From Lethocerus indicus (lineage: Eukaryota > Arthropoda > Insecta > Hemiptera > Belostomatidae): a stretch of DNA of 64,000 nt. Below the pieces are notes generated by a model. That model did no database searches. It had not been told where the DNA came from and worked only from the letters and a program-made list of their open reading frames with translations. The position numbers were made by a program, and so were the translations under genes. The stretch spans positions 45,787,659 to 45,851,658 of the forward strand of contig JACDQD010000001.1 in assembly GCA_019843655.1 (NCBI GenBank), in the 5' to 3' direction. The stretch's first letter is position 1. Each line of letters begins with the position of its first letter. Shown here one piece after another: positions 26,701 through 38,557 of this stretch.

Positions 26701-29700
26701 CTTCTCCTATAGTGAATCGTGGGAAGAACGAGGCCGGCCGGTAAGGCGGTGGTAGGGATTTTAAGGAATGTGACGCGAGGAGAGGCGCGGTGTCGAATCA
26801 AAGTGATGGGGTAGTTTTTAATGGAAGGAAGCATAGGAGGAACATCGGGAAGCCGCTGATTCGTGAACGAACGGTACTCTCAAATCGGAACGGATTGTCG
26901 ATTAGACAATCAATAAAATAAGTTAGGGCGTCAATGATTTTACGACGGCTCATAGATATCAATCATTGAGTAAAAGTTAAACTGCTCACCATTAAAATTC
27001 GTAAGTCCAGTTAGGTTTTAAAACACAGTTGTAAATTTACAATTTGTTGTGATCTGTTCTCATAATCAACTTAAGAGAATAAAGTAAAAAAGAACCGTAG
27101 GGAAATCGATGGGACTTACGACGACGTGCGAATACGGCCATAATTTGAGTGGCCCGACAAACAACATTAGGGAGGGGGAAGTAAAAAACGGCGGTCGTGG
27201 CCGGTGCAGGGGTCAGCTTACAGGTTGGGGTTAAGCAGGGCGGGTGCACAGTTCTGCGGGGCTTTGCGGCCTGGCTCCGAGCCCGCATTTACATCCCCTA
27301 ATTATATTATACCGCTAGACCATTCCCCCCCCCCCTTCAAAAGTCGGGACCTCGATGCCGTAGAGGGGATAACGGGGACGACTGTATATATTAATAGTGG
27401 GAGGAATCACCGATGCGTAATGCCCCCCTTCCCGAGACCGACCCGAATCGTAAACTGCATTAATGGTCCAAGAATATTCCCTGTAGTCTCGAATTCGGAC
27501 CCAGAAATTTTTATTGTCGTATTTCGCGTAATTAAAAGGGGCGCCCCGATGACTTAGGGATTCTTCAAGACTGCCTGGGAGTGCATTTGTTCCGACTGAT
27601 TAAACTTGTTTTGTACTTTGTTTTGTGACTAAGTGGGACGCGTGGCGAAATATTTGGTCATTATTTTTCTAAATGTTTCACGCGAATAAATATTTTATTG
27701 GTACTCTGTACATTTATTAAAAATACAGTCGCCGTGGAAATAGAGAAGGTGCCGGTCCTACGAACAAAATAGAATTGAAATTATTCGAATAATACTAAAA
27801 TTAATTTCTTCTGGAAGGAACAACGGTATATATTTCTGGAACGAAATGCAAGTATCCGATGACATTTGTTTAGTTACAATACGCGTCTATTGTTGAAACC
27901 GGATTACTTATTTATTCGCAACACCACTCGATGTCACTAATAATAACAATTTCGATAAGTTTTAATATTGTTTTTACTCTACTTCCAGTCAATTGCGCAG
28001 TCCGGATTTTTCGTGCGGTATTCCTGGAGAAAAATCCTTCAACTCCGCTTATTTATTAATACAAAATCTGCGATTTCATCAGTGTAAGTGGCCACTATAA
28101 ATTACTGTTACACCCCCCGCCGCCACGATGGAGCTCCAGGATTGTGCTAGAAACGATTAGAGAGAAAAAGAGAGGGAGAAAGAGAGAGAGAGAGTGTGTA
28201 AACGGGAAAAGAGATTATAACTGAGAATAAATACATATTCAGAATTGAGCGTCGCTATTATAATATATGAAATTATAATTCGAGTATTGGTATTGAAATT
28301 TTCAATTTATGGCAATTTTGACCCTTTGGACTCAATACGTTTACATAGCATCACTCTAACCATTGAGCCATGGACTTCTAGCGTCGATAATTTTGAGAGA
28401 ATGTTGGATTTTCATTCATTTCCTTGAATAAAAAAAGTGGAGTCGCAATCTCTATCTATTATTGATCTCCGGGGTTATAATCCTGTAGGATTTTCGAAGC
28501 AAAATTAATCAATTTTTTTCTTAATTTGAATTTCGCTTAATACATACAGGCTGTCGGTTACATTTTGGACTGGCAGAAACACTAACTCTACAATATTTGA
28601 AGTTATCGGTCAAGTGGAAATCCGATTTAATAATCCGTAAAATTAGGACAATAAGGGAATACGCGTGGGGAGGCACGTCGCGGTCGGAGTTTTATTAAAT
28701 CCGGATCGATAGCGATTAGAGCCCCAAACGGCGTTCTTAACTGATCATCAATCAATTTGCCTTCAAAGGGCCGTACGGGGACCGGCCAAGGTCGGCCGGA
28801 TTATCAAAGGCACGATTGACGATTTTCGGTCAAATGCCATCGCCAGTATCCAAATACGGAGGGAAGGCCGGTCAGCAAATAACGCATTCGTTTACGGGGG
28901 TCGTGCAACCGGACGAACAACCCGGTTGAAATACCGCAGTATATCTAAGTAGTAAATGGGCGGTTTCCGTGGCCAGAACTCCAATTATCACTTCGGTAGG
29001 ATCGCGTAGTACCGTGCGAATAACCTCGTTTTAATAGGGATTGACCCCCGCTATTCCTGGATTTTTTTTATTTCCAGAAGGAAACCCTTGCAGTGAAGCT
29101 CGCTCGGGTGGGTGGCAAGGAGGTCAGCTCCAGCTAAGCGAGGTTCTTCGGTTTTTTTAGTTTTTTAAGGTGAGTTCCGACAATCGTCCCTTCTGCTATA
29201 ATTTCCTTCCGCCCGGGCCCCGCCGTTCGTTTTCATCGAGAATTTGTTTTTAATTGCAAATCGGACCTCGGGTTCGCTCATTAGAGCCGGGCAATTTGTT
29301 CGGGCGGCAACTGCTCCCCGTTTAAAAATGTAGATATAATGCTGCCGCATACATAATGAGAATAGGAGGAGCACTACCGGACGGCTTATTGGTACCACCC
29401 GGCGTTAACTTATCGAGCCCTGTTCTGCGCCGGGTGGCCGACAGAATTTCCTTTTCCATTTCAAAAGTAAATCGGACGCAGTACATTATAGGTACGTGTG
29501 ACCCGCCTAGTCGGTACCGCTCTGTAGGCTGACACGTCGATTAAGGCTTTCCCGCCGAGATGTTTTCTCCTACCGTCAATAGAGGACGGCTCCCCGTGGC
29601 CGAACTTGAATGGCATCCGGTTGTGCTCGGGAACGAGGATAGACGTTTTTGTCCCTAACAAAAATTTTCGGGCGGAAACCGATAGCGACAAAGATCCCTG

Positions 29701-29937
29701 ATTAATACAAAATTTATGTTCAAAGAACCAGTCACCAGACAGTGTCGAGGGTAAAGCTTTCACAAATGCCCAGAAAATAGAATGAACTAAAAAAAACTAT
29801 CCCTTTTCCCAATATTATATAAACAAACAAAAATTATATATATCGACGGCGAGAGGTTATTATTATTATTATGTGAGAGTTATTTGGATTTTCGTGTGGG
29901 GAAAATTGAATCGGGCGATTTGGTCAGATTGGCCGGT
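23701..29937. other. No gene recognised
   Basis: Non-coding or unrecognised. There is a degenerate copy of GGAACAAACTACCC near 24,013 (also near 8350) and a poly-C run near 27,325. A purine-rich GA tract lies at about 28,160-28,195. Short ORFs at 27,037-27,288 (minus) and 27,204-27,557 (plus) overlap each other in GC-rich DNA and carry no known motif. Confidence 0.4.
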
Positions 29938-30110
29938 GGTACCCCAAACTAATTTGTTTAAAGTTTAAGGCCCGTATTATGATTGATGTCCGACAATTGT
30001 TAGTTCTTCGATTGCCCGTTTTCCACTGTTCGACCGGAGAAACAATTAAGCTGTGTCATTTGCTTTTAACGGCCGGTCGCCGGCGGTACCGAGGGTGGAA
30101 CGGCAAATGA
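29938..30110 (+). repeat. Dispersed repeat, copy 1 (partner at 41,030)
   Basis: The segment shares an ordered series of words with 41,030-41,215: CCCCAAACT, TTGTTTAAAGTTTA, CGTATTATGA.TGATG, TTCTTCGATTG.CCGT, TTTTAACG and a diverged end. The order and orientation are the same, so this is one dispersed family and not chance. Confidence 0.7.
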
Positions 30111-33100
30111 AAAACGCTGGCACTCTGTAGTAGTGGAGAACCCAACCATATTTCCAGCTGTGGGCCGAATTTCCGTGGGAACGAACACTCGTAACCGAAG
30201 ATAGCGGGCCAACCCGCGTAAGGGACGCTGCCTCAACCTGCCGGCTTTCACACCGATAGCGATACCACCTAAACTTCACACCGGAAACTGCTTCGGTGTC
30301 GACCAGTACCCGTTAGTCCCCCCACCGTGCAGAGGCACGCTATTGTGCAAGTATAATTAAAAATTTGAAAGGCCCGGAAAAATTAAATAGATATTATCTC
30401 CGAAGCGAATAAAAACTGAAGGAAAGTATTTTTTTTTCTTTTTATCGTTCGCAACTGTTTCAATTTCGTCGGTACTTAATAATCGCATCGATTATATCAA
30501 TTAAAAGATATAAAAACCGAGAGGTCTATCGAGAAAGAGGAAATTATGAATTGTTCGCTCGGTTATACCCCTTACCATAATTCGCCTTTACGTTGCACCT
30601 ACAAGCAGTACACGTGCATACAAAGAAACAAATTAATTTAAGATTTTTACAGGATTAACGTAATACATACAAAAGAAAAAACAGGAAAAGTACTACGAAA
30701 TTCGTAATCGTCAATTTTCTTATTAACGAAACTAAAAATATTCTTCTTGTTATAATTGTCTTAATAACAAAAAAATGTCCAAGTATCTATTTTTGAGAAA
30801 ATACGTAGGAGCAATGATCCGTTCCTAAACAAACATTTACATACAAACATTTGAAAGGACATCGCGATAATATATGGGACCCGTCCGGTATTTATTCGTT
30901 TTATTATTTAACTCTCGTTTTCCTGATTTAAAACTTCGGGGGAGAAGACGATCCCGCCTCGCCCCGCCGAAAAAAAAATTTCGAAACCGACGCCAGTGCC
31001 GAAAAACGTAGAGAAGTGCTGTGGGCGTACACCAGGTAGGCTTTGTGCGGCGGTTTGGCCCAATCGATTTACGGCCAGAGCAAAGTGTAGGCAAGACGGG
31101 GGAGAGGGGGCGCCCATTGTTGTTCAGCCGTCGGCCGGGGATGCCCACAATTATACCAGATTTCACGCGTCATTTCTCCTAGAAACTGAGACCGGGCCTT
31201 AGCCGAGAAATCCCGCAAACTCGGCAAGATACGGGGGAAAATCCTGGAAGGAGGCGAGCGGTCCTACTTTTCGGAGGATCCACGGTCGGAACTCTGGGAG
31301 TTTAAGCTAAACCGGGTAAAGACCGGACTTACTAGTTTTTTAAATGATGCACCTTGAGGATACACTTGGAGGAAACACTTGATGGATAGACATTCAGGAT
31401 ACACTATCCTTAATTCTATCACCAATCGCATATGCATTCATTTGGTACTCTGGTGGAATACAAATTCCCAGATACGTACAATGAAATAATAATCACAGTT
31501 ACTGTTGGTGGTTGGTGGTTATTGGCGGTGTCTGGTTAATTCCTCGAGCGTGTCGAAGTTTATATAAGATTAAGAAATATTTTTAATTTTTTTTCATTTA
31601 GTACGACAATTAACCTAGAAATATGGTCTTATTTTGCACAGTTTGAAACTTCGGTCGATGATTCAACCTTATTTATTATTAAATGGCCGCGTACTTGTTA
31701 ATTTCTAACACCGATATATTTCGTAGAAATTAAAAATCTAAGTTTAATGTCCATGTTTTTGCTGCAACTCTATTAAGTATACTGCACAGTAATTAAATGG
31801 GAGGGGTGAAATCGTAACAGGATTTGCAGGTTTCTGTTTAATTTTGATAGATTCGGACACATTTTAAAAAACAATCAAATCGCCGGTAATTAAAAAGCCT
31901 CTGTTAATTATCCCCCGTGTGTGTGGGCTTAGCCCTTCATTAGATAATGCCCAACCGCTCATTTCTGTCTCATTACACTCGAGATTCCGGGATGTTTAAA
32001 TAGGTTCGGTCTCCCGGTTAACCTTCATACCTTTTTCCTACCGCAGTGGGATTTGCGAGAAGCCGAGCCACCTGTAATACGGTGACAGACACTTAATATC
32101 CTTAATTCCGACGCCGCTCCTAACTTAATTATTCGGCTGCCTTATCCAGGATAAAATGATTGCTGGGGGAGGGGGGATTAAAGTATTTTCTCATTTTGTT
32201 TAAATGGATTTCATCATTACCACTCTGGATCAATTTACGGTAAGAGATTTTACCCGCTGACAGTGGTTTAATTTAGACATTAGAACATTAAAACAATCGG
32301 GCGGACTCGCGTAAAATCCACATGCAAGATTCAAACCTTAGAAACTTCTAATTAGACTCCTTGACAAGAAATCTAAATTATTACAATTCCGGTTATTATT
32401 GTTGCGTTTTGATACTACCATTTTAAATTTTTTTATCGGCACACGATTTGGCCTCTTTCGGTTATAAATTCGTTCTAATTAGAACATGTATCCTGGCGAC
32501 ACAATCATTTGGGCTAACTCGATTCTAATTTCGAATTACTAATGGGAAACTGAAACCGCAAGGTCGGTTGGAAAAAATTGAATGCGATAGCCCCAGAGAG
32601 AGAAAGAGAGATACAGATAAAAATACAATTAACCGGAGAAACTCGTTGTGTCAGCATTCAATGGGACAACACCGGCGCCAATTTGTCACCGCCGGGTCCG
32701 CAAAGGCCGACGGAAATGTTAAAATTCCATTTTCAATTTCCTCTGAAAAGTTTCCTTTTGTTTTCAAACCAAAAATTAAAAATCGCACCCAAAGGTAAAT
32801 GTTTTAATTGGTTCCGGTGCCGGATTGAGGCATTCTAGTCGGCCAATTCATTGGTTTTATCGGTTGCCCGATTTGCTTTTTAATAGGGATTCGTTTAAAC
32901 AATGTCGAATAGAATCTTTTTATGAGAATCGTGTATATTTTTTAATTGTTTCGTATATCGAGTCGGATTAATATTAATTAGTAATACTTAGTTCTTGTAG
33001 GCTGTCCATTGTAGCATTGAGAGAATTGCGAATACCATAACTCACGCATGCATTGTAATCCAGGACACATCTATCGATATAATTCAAATTAATAGTTAAA

Positions 33101-33380
33101 TGAAAACCAATCTTCTACGATTCATTTTCTGTCTATTTTATAGGGAACATCGCGCCCAGAATTTCATTTCAAACGGGGCCTATAATTTGAACACGGCGTG
33201 GAATTCATAGTTAAAAATGAAACGAATCGTATCGAGAGGTAATTTAAACAATCCCGCATATTTCGCATAATGCGTGGGTTCTTCGTGTTTCCCGCAAAAA
33301 AAGAAAAATCAATGTACCTCGTCCGCGCCTTCCATAAGACGATATAGGTTTTCCGTTATCCTGCGTCGATCGCGACGGCC
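30111..33380. other. No gene recognised; 5' flank of the kekkon-like gene
   Basis: AT-rich sequence with GC-rich islands near 30,940-31,140. No domain-bearing ORF is present. It may hold distal regulatory DNA or an upstream untranslated exon of the receptor gene, but I cannot identify a 5' donor with confidence. Confidence 0.35.
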
Positions 33381-33389
33381 TATAAAAGG
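33381..33389 (+). promoter_or_regulatory. Candidate TATA box, distal
   Basis: TATAAAAGG sits in a GC-rich context about 535 bp upstream of the receptor start codon. The spacing would place a transcription start near 33,411. Confidence 0.4.
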
Positions 33390-33595
33390 AGACAGGCGCC
33401 CCGAGCGGAGAGTGCTTTTTCGGCCGAATGCCCGAGGGGGAGCACAATCGTCGCTAGAAAAATATTTATAGAGAACTCGACGGAGCGCGTCCGACCTCAC
33501 GTGGTGGGAGGGAGGGGGGTGGTAGCAGCCCGACCGAATATTAAATGCACCGGAGAAAAGGAGTGGAAGGGGCCCGGGGAAAAGCGGTTTTCCGG

Positions 33596-33603
33596 TATAA
33601 AAG
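33596..33603 (+). promoter_or_regulatory. Candidate TATA box, proximal
   Basis: TATAAAAG in GC-rich surroundings, about 320 bp upstream of the start codon. A start near 33,626 would give a short 5' UTR containing the splice acceptor at 33,870. The two TATA boxes may be alternative promoters, or only one may be used. Confidence 0.45.
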
Positions 33604-33857
33604 CCCGACGATCGGACACCCGATAAAAGGTTCCCCTCCTTCTCACACGGAAACCGCCCGATTCGGCTTAGACCGGACAGGAGAAAGGAATTAAAATTCG
33701 AGTCGTCGTCGAGTCGTCCCTCCAGGCCTAATCTCTCCCTTAAGTCGGACCGGAATTTGGATTCCTTTTTATTTTACATAAAACTATCGGGGTTTAATGT
33801 TATGGCAACGAGAGGGGTAAAACAAATTTCTGCGGATATAATTTTTTAATTGGGCGT

Positions 33858-33871
33858 GTGTTTTGTTTCAG
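33858..33871 (+). other. 3' splice site in the receptor 5' UTR
   Basis: A T-rich tract ending TTTTGTTTCAG is followed by GGGTGCC, which is a good acceptor. It implies at least one upstream non-coding exon, with the whole coding region in the downstream exon. A possible but weak donor is GGGGTAAAAC near 33,815, which would give a very short intron. A more distant exon is as likely. Confidence 0.6.
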
Positions 33872-33880
33872 GGGTGCCAG

Positions 33881-33907
33881 ATGGTCGTGGATAAGAGGGG
33901 AAGATGA
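33881..33907 (+). CDS. Upstream ORF (8 codons) before the receptor start
   Basis: The first ATG after the acceptor opens a frame of eight codons ending in TGA. That stop overlaps another ATG at 33,904 in a third frame. Both precede the receptor start at 33,917. If this exon is transcribed as drawn, the ribosome meets two non-receptor ATGs first, which could dampen translation. No function of the peptide is implied. Confidence 0.4.
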   Translation: MVVDKRGR

Positions 33908-33916
33908 CAGGGCGGT

Positions 33917-35767
33917 ATGTGGGCCGTGCGGGTGCTGTTGCTGGGAGTGACGTGGTGGGGGGTGGTGGCCGCCCCCGACTGGACCGACTGCCCGACAGCC
34001 TGCAGCTGTAAGTGGACCTCGGGCAAAAAGTCCGCCCTCTGCCGCCACGCCGGGTTCACCGCCATACCGGACACCCTCGATTCGGACATGCAGGTGCTCG
34101 ACCTCACCGGTAACGCCATACCCTATCTCACCAAGGACGCCTTCAAGAGTGTCGGTCTGCTCAACCTCCAGAGGATTTTCCTCAAGGGGACCGGCATCCG
34201 GGAGCTGCACAGGGACGCCTTCAAGGACCTCACCATCCTCGTCGAAGTCGACCTCTCGGACAATACGATAGCCACTCTCCACCGCGACACCTTCGCCGGC
34301 AACGACCGTCTCAAAGTCATCTATCTCAACGGGAACCCGCTCACCGAGCTCAGGGAGTCCCAGTTCCCGGTGCTGCCCCACCTCAAGTCGCTGGAGCTCC
34401 AGCACTGTCAGCTGACGCTCATCCACCGGGATGCTCTCTTGCACCTCACCGCCCTCGAATCCTTGAACCTCAACGGCAACAGGCTGAAACGGCTATCCGA
34501 AACTGTATTCTTACCCGTCTCCAAACTGAAAAGTCTCTCGCTCGACGGAAATCCCTGGAAATGCGACTGCGAATTGAGGAGTTTTCGGAATTGGTTACTG
34601 TCGTCCAATCTGTATTCGCATCCGCTGACGTGCACGGAGCCGAGCGTCCTGTCCTCGGCCCACTGGGAAGACGTACCGCCGCGAGAGTTCGCCTGTCCTC
34701 CGGTAGTCTCCGTCGCGGAGAGCATGCTCCAGGAAGAGCCGGGCGAGAACGTGACGCTCAGGTGTAAGGTGGGCGGCGACCCGGAACCGACGGTCGCTTG
34801 GCTGTTCAACGGCAAGCTCCTCGGCAACGGCTCCTACCCGGACAGGGAGCGTTTGTCCGTCTTCGAGGAAGAAGAGGGAGCCGCTAAGACGGAGAGGTGG
34901 ACCGGTCTGAGCATAATCAACGTGAGCGAGTCCGATGCCGGGGAGTACACTTGCACGGCGGAGAACTCCAGGGGCCGCGCCGCGGTCAACGTCTCCCTTA
35001 TCCTACCCGAGGTGGTCATAGCGACGACGCTCAGCAAGAGCGAAACCTGGTTCATCTGGATCGTGTGGGCCGTCGCCAGCACCGCCTCCGTCTTCTTCAC
35101 GGTCGTCCTCACCTGTATAGTCTGCAAGATAAAGAGGAACAACCTGAAAAACCGGAGGAAAAATAAAATGAGGGCCAGCGCCAGCTTTACCGATCAGGAC
35201 AAGAAACTGCTGGACGTGAGCATAACGACGACGACGGACAGGCAGACGGGAAGCTGCGAAGGGCTAGGCTCGCAGGCGGAGATGGAGCTCGCGGAGCACT
35301 CGGTGCAGTCGATACCTCTGGAAGCGTGCGACCCGCCGGTGCACATCACGATAGAGAGCCACCCGGGGGAGGCTGGGGTGTCGGTGTACCAGCCGCCGGC
35401 GGAGTTCGCGACGAGCGTGGTGCCCGCCGGGGCGCTCGGTAACATCTTCATCTCGGTCTCGGTGAGCCAAGAGCCGGCCCCGGAGCCGCCCGGCTACCCG
35501 GACCTGCTCGACTTACCCCACAGGAAGAGCGTCTCCGTGGCCACCGGCCCCGACACCCCTACTTCGCCACGCTGCCCAGGCGGCAGGCCCCAAGCCCGAA
35601 CACGCCCCCACCCTCAGGATGGGCCCCCAGTACGACAACATGGGGCCCCGGGTCACTGCCGCCGGCAGCTCCACACTCTCCTCCCCGACTCGGCCTCCGC
35701 CGAGGACATACCCCGCCCCGCCCCCGCCCAACTGCACTCCCTCACCGTCGAATATGTCTCCCTATAA
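33917..35767 (+). CDS. Kekkon-like LRR/Ig single-pass transmembrane receptor
   Basis: 616 codons in one exon. Residues 1-19 form a signal peptide, which fixes the start. A cysteine-rich LRR N-cap follows (about 25-42, CPTACSCKW), then about seven leucine-rich repeats (57-212), then an LRR C-cap (213-260, NPWKCDC ... FACPP). Next is one C2-type Ig domain (about 262-362, with LRCKV and DAGEYTC supplying the disulphide cysteines), a membrane segment (about 378-403) and a basic-start cytoplasmic tail. This domain order is that of the arthropod Kekkon family. Some members modulate EGFR (Kek1) or BMP (Kek5) signalling at the cell surface. I cannot say which paralogue this is. The tail ends EYVSL, a plausible PDZ-binding C-terminus. 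Residues about 545-582 read unlike a kekkon tail because that stretch is displaced by three one-base losses (see findings). The ectodomain is intact. Confidence 0.95.
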   Translation: MWAVRVLLLGVTWWGVVAAPDWTDCPTACSCKWTSGKKSALCRHAGFTAIPDTLDSDMQVLDLTGNAIPYLTKDAFKSVGLLNLQRIFLKGTGIRELHRDAFKDLTILVEVDLSDNTIATLHRDTFAGNDRLKVIYLNGNPLTELRESQFPVLPHLKSLELQHCQLTLIHRDALLHLTALESLNLNGNRLKRLSETVFLPVSKLKSLSLDGNPWKCDCELRSFRNWLLSSNLYSHPLTCTEPSVLSSAHWEDVPPREFACPPVVSVAESMLQEEPGENVTLRCKVGGDPEPTVAWLFNGKLLGNGSYPDRERLSVFEEEEGAAKTERWTGLSIINVSESDAGEYTCTAENSRGRAAVNVSLILPEVVIATTLSKSETWFIWIVWAVASTASVFFTVVLTCIVCKIKRNNLKNRRKNKMRASASFTDQDKKLLDVSITTTTDRQTGSCEGLGSQAEMELAEHSVQSIPLEACDPPVHITIESHPGEAGVSVYQPPAEFATSVVPAGALGNIFISVSVSQEPAPEPPGYPDLLDLPHRKSVSVATGPDTPTSPRCPGGRPQARTRPHPQDGPPVRQHGAPGHCRRQLHTLLPDSASAEDIPRPAPAQLHSLTVEYVSL

Positions 35768-36254
35768 ATTAACACCCCACCCCACCCCTCCACCACCAAC
35801 TAGTCGGGCCCTCTCCCTCCTACCGGCCAATGTATACGAAGAGAGTTCATGTAGGCCGCGGATTCGGACCCCGAAACGCGTCTAGTCGGTCGATGGCCGC
35901 CGGTTTCGTTTCCTTATCGGCATTCGGATTCCGGCCGTGTTCCGTAGACTAGAAAATAACCGCGGAAATGAACCGACCGGAGATAAAACTCAAATGGGCT
36001 AACTTCCGCGGTTAATTTTCCGAAAAAAGCGAGTTCGGATTTTTATAGCGGTGACGTGCGGCTTCCCTTAATTGAGTGCTAGTTAATTAACGGCCTTTAT
36101 ATGTATATCGAACAGAGTCGGCTAATAATTTCTTATTTGTAGATCAGACGATCCCAATATTTTCGATCGGGAGTTCGATCCCGCAAAGATGAAGCGACTA
36201 TATATTTTTTGTATAAAATGAGTATAATATAATTATCTTCGTTTGTTTAACTAA
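35768..36254 (+). other. Probable 3' UTR of the receptor gene
   Basis: This is non-coding sequence between the receptor stop and the first good poly(A) signal. A tRNA T-arm-like hairpin (CGGGAGTTCGATCCCG) occurs near 36,167-36,182, but no other tRNA arms can be folded around it. Confidence 0.45.
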
Positions 36255-36260
36255 AATAAA
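36255..36260 (+). terminator. Candidate poly(A) signal of the receptor gene
   Basis: AATAAA about 490 bp after the stop codon, in AT-rich DNA on the same strand. Confidence 0.45.
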
Positions 36261-38301
36261 TATAGCGCGTAAATTTTATATTCCGTGTTAAGTTACCTAC
36301 ACGCATTTTTCTTACGATAAATGAAACGAGAATTGACGTGGTTATAAGGACGGGATTTGGAAAGGCGCAATGAGATTACGGAAATAATTTAAATTCGCGT
36401 TTTGGCGGAATGTTTTACCATAATTAAGGGAGGCCATGCCACCATTTGTAACGTTCGAGGTCGAATCATTGGTGAAGACGTCGGAAGTGAAACGATGATG
36501 GTGAATAGTTTATCCTGTCGATGTTAACCTACATTGGATGTTTTTAAATGTGGTTCCATTATCGATGGAATTTCCCTAGTTAATAATTACGGGAGTTCGG
36601 AGGCTGTCGTGAATCTCGGAGGAGTCCTATCTAGGAGGCCGTTAAGTTTACCGCAGACATTAATCCTGTTGTTATTGCGGTAAAATTATTTAGAAATGAA
36701 TCTGGAAGTATTTATAATCCCGTTTCGTATGTTAATGTTAGACTAGATACAAAATTTTGACAAACAATTTAAAGGTTAAGTATATAAGTATTTTGGTCAC
36801 GAAGAGTTCACGTTTCGCTGGATTCGATTCAATTCAATTGAACTGTCATTCTTACCAAATATTTTGTATTAAATTTTTTATTCGAACGGATTGTAATAGT
36901 ACCAAACATTTACCAATATTTGAGGCAACGTTATATCGCGCGTTGGAATTTTTAATGTTTAAACTTTTTTCCTTTGTCCAAAATCCACCAACGATACAAA
37001 TTATTTCGTTTGCCTTAAAACGTTAAACAAACTGTTCGATAGACCACATTATAAGGGATTCAAATATAGAACAGATTTTGTTATTAAAATTGTTCCACGT
37101 CCATTCTGACCGTCGCGAGCACACAGGCAGATGGGACTTAATGCCCGTTTTTATTTGAGCTTCCTTCATTAAGTTTCGAAGTTCATGTGGTGATGGTGTG
37201 GGGGGAGCTATCTCCAAGAATTTATAAACTTAAATTGAAACTTCCGTTTTCTTATTTCCCGGTGAGGAAAAAAGGACATTCCGGCCGATACATTTGTCTC
37301 TTAATTAATTATTAAGGGGTTTGAGAACAGCGAGGGTTGCCGGGTGGTATGGGGAGGCAGGGTAGTAAATCTCCCAGGGAGTTTCGCCGGATACTTATAA
37401 ACAGTTTACCGCAGAAATTTATCACGTCAGTTAGGGCTGCGTGGTCCCTTTTGGAAGGCGGCCAAACCGGCGGGGTACGGAATATCGGCCAAGTGAGGGA
37501 GAGGTGGGCGGTTTGGGGATGACCGGACTCGCGGGGTTATCGCAGTTGCACACTCTTCCATTAACCTCGGACCTTACATCTTTGCCGCCTTAAGTACATT
37601 GTTTCCCCGACGACACAAAACTCGTAACTTGTTTCCAGCTCCAGGCCAGAAATTAATGTCCCGGCTAAACTGATTTTGTTTTTAATCCATAGTGTCAGTC
37701 CCCTACTTACACTCGGGCATTTACAGTAACGTCGCTCCTGATTGGGGGAAGCCCAAATAGGCTAGACGGGACGGAAAAATGTGCCAAAACCCAGTTTCGG
37801 GGCAGTTCCGCGGAGTTTTCACGTTACAACATACTTTTTCGAAATTCGAAAGGGCTATATCGCATAAAATCGGAGGCCGTTATTTTTTGTTCAACAACTT
37901 GCTTCGTTTTCTCGTTGGAGTCTCGACGAATAAACGATATCCTTTTACAGTACGAAGCGTTGTTTTATACAACAAGAACGCTGATTTAGACTGGGAAATA
38001 CCCTAGTGAGGACTCCTCAGAGCTGATCTCAGTACCGACTAATCTGTTAATGCCACCATTGTAATTGTTATACCAAGTTCTGCCCAGCGGGCGTTCTCCC
38101 TCCGCCGCGTCCGGAAGTTAGTATGACTATGCGCAACCCCCTTCCCACATCTGTTTCCACGTTATTATGACATGTGCTTCGGTGTCTCCACTAATCGTAC
38201 CGAACCTCACCGGTCTCGGTATATTTTGACATGAAAAAAGGTATCTGTATATATTAATTGTTATCTTGTTTTCCTTTCCTGGAAAGGATTTTTTATGTTG
38301 T

Positions 38302-38304
<3 letters not shown>
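36261..38304. other. No gene recognised
   Basis: There is a 20-codon sORF at about 36,436-36,498 (ATGCCACCATTTG...). Longer unassigned frames occur at 37,023-37,217 (minus) and 37,337-37,522 (plus). None has linked splice sites or a known motif. Confidence 0.35.

Positions 38305-38349
<45 letters not shown>
38305..38349. repeat. (AT)n microsatellite
   Basis: Uninterrupted AT dinucleotide run. Confidence 0.95.
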
Positions 38350-38354
<5 letters not shown>

Positions 38355-38496
38355 TTATGTGAGATCGTGTTCCAACCGGAGAGTGGGCTTGGACAGTATT
38401 AAACCCTGGAGTTATAAATCTTGGTGTCTTCTTTCCCAATGCACCGTACAGAGGAGTAATTAAAAAAAATAAATTTTTACGCTAGTAAACTAAAAA

Positions 38497-38499
<3 letters not shown>

Positions 38500-38555
<56 letters not shown>
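38500..38555. repeat. (AT)n microsatellite
   Basis: A second AT run about 150 bp after the previous one. Confidence 0.95.

Positions 38556-38557
<2 letters not shown>

Noticed and set aside
33800..34827. Minus-strand ORFs of 214 and 139 codons opposite the kekkon-like gene
   Set aside because: Shadow frames of the GC-rich leucine-rich-repeat coding sequence; the plus strand has all the domain motifs.
36165..36185. tRNA-like T arm (CGGGAGTTCGATCCCG)
   Set aside because: No matching acceptor, D or anticodon arms can be placed around it; it could be a tRNA-derived SINE relic but is too short to call.
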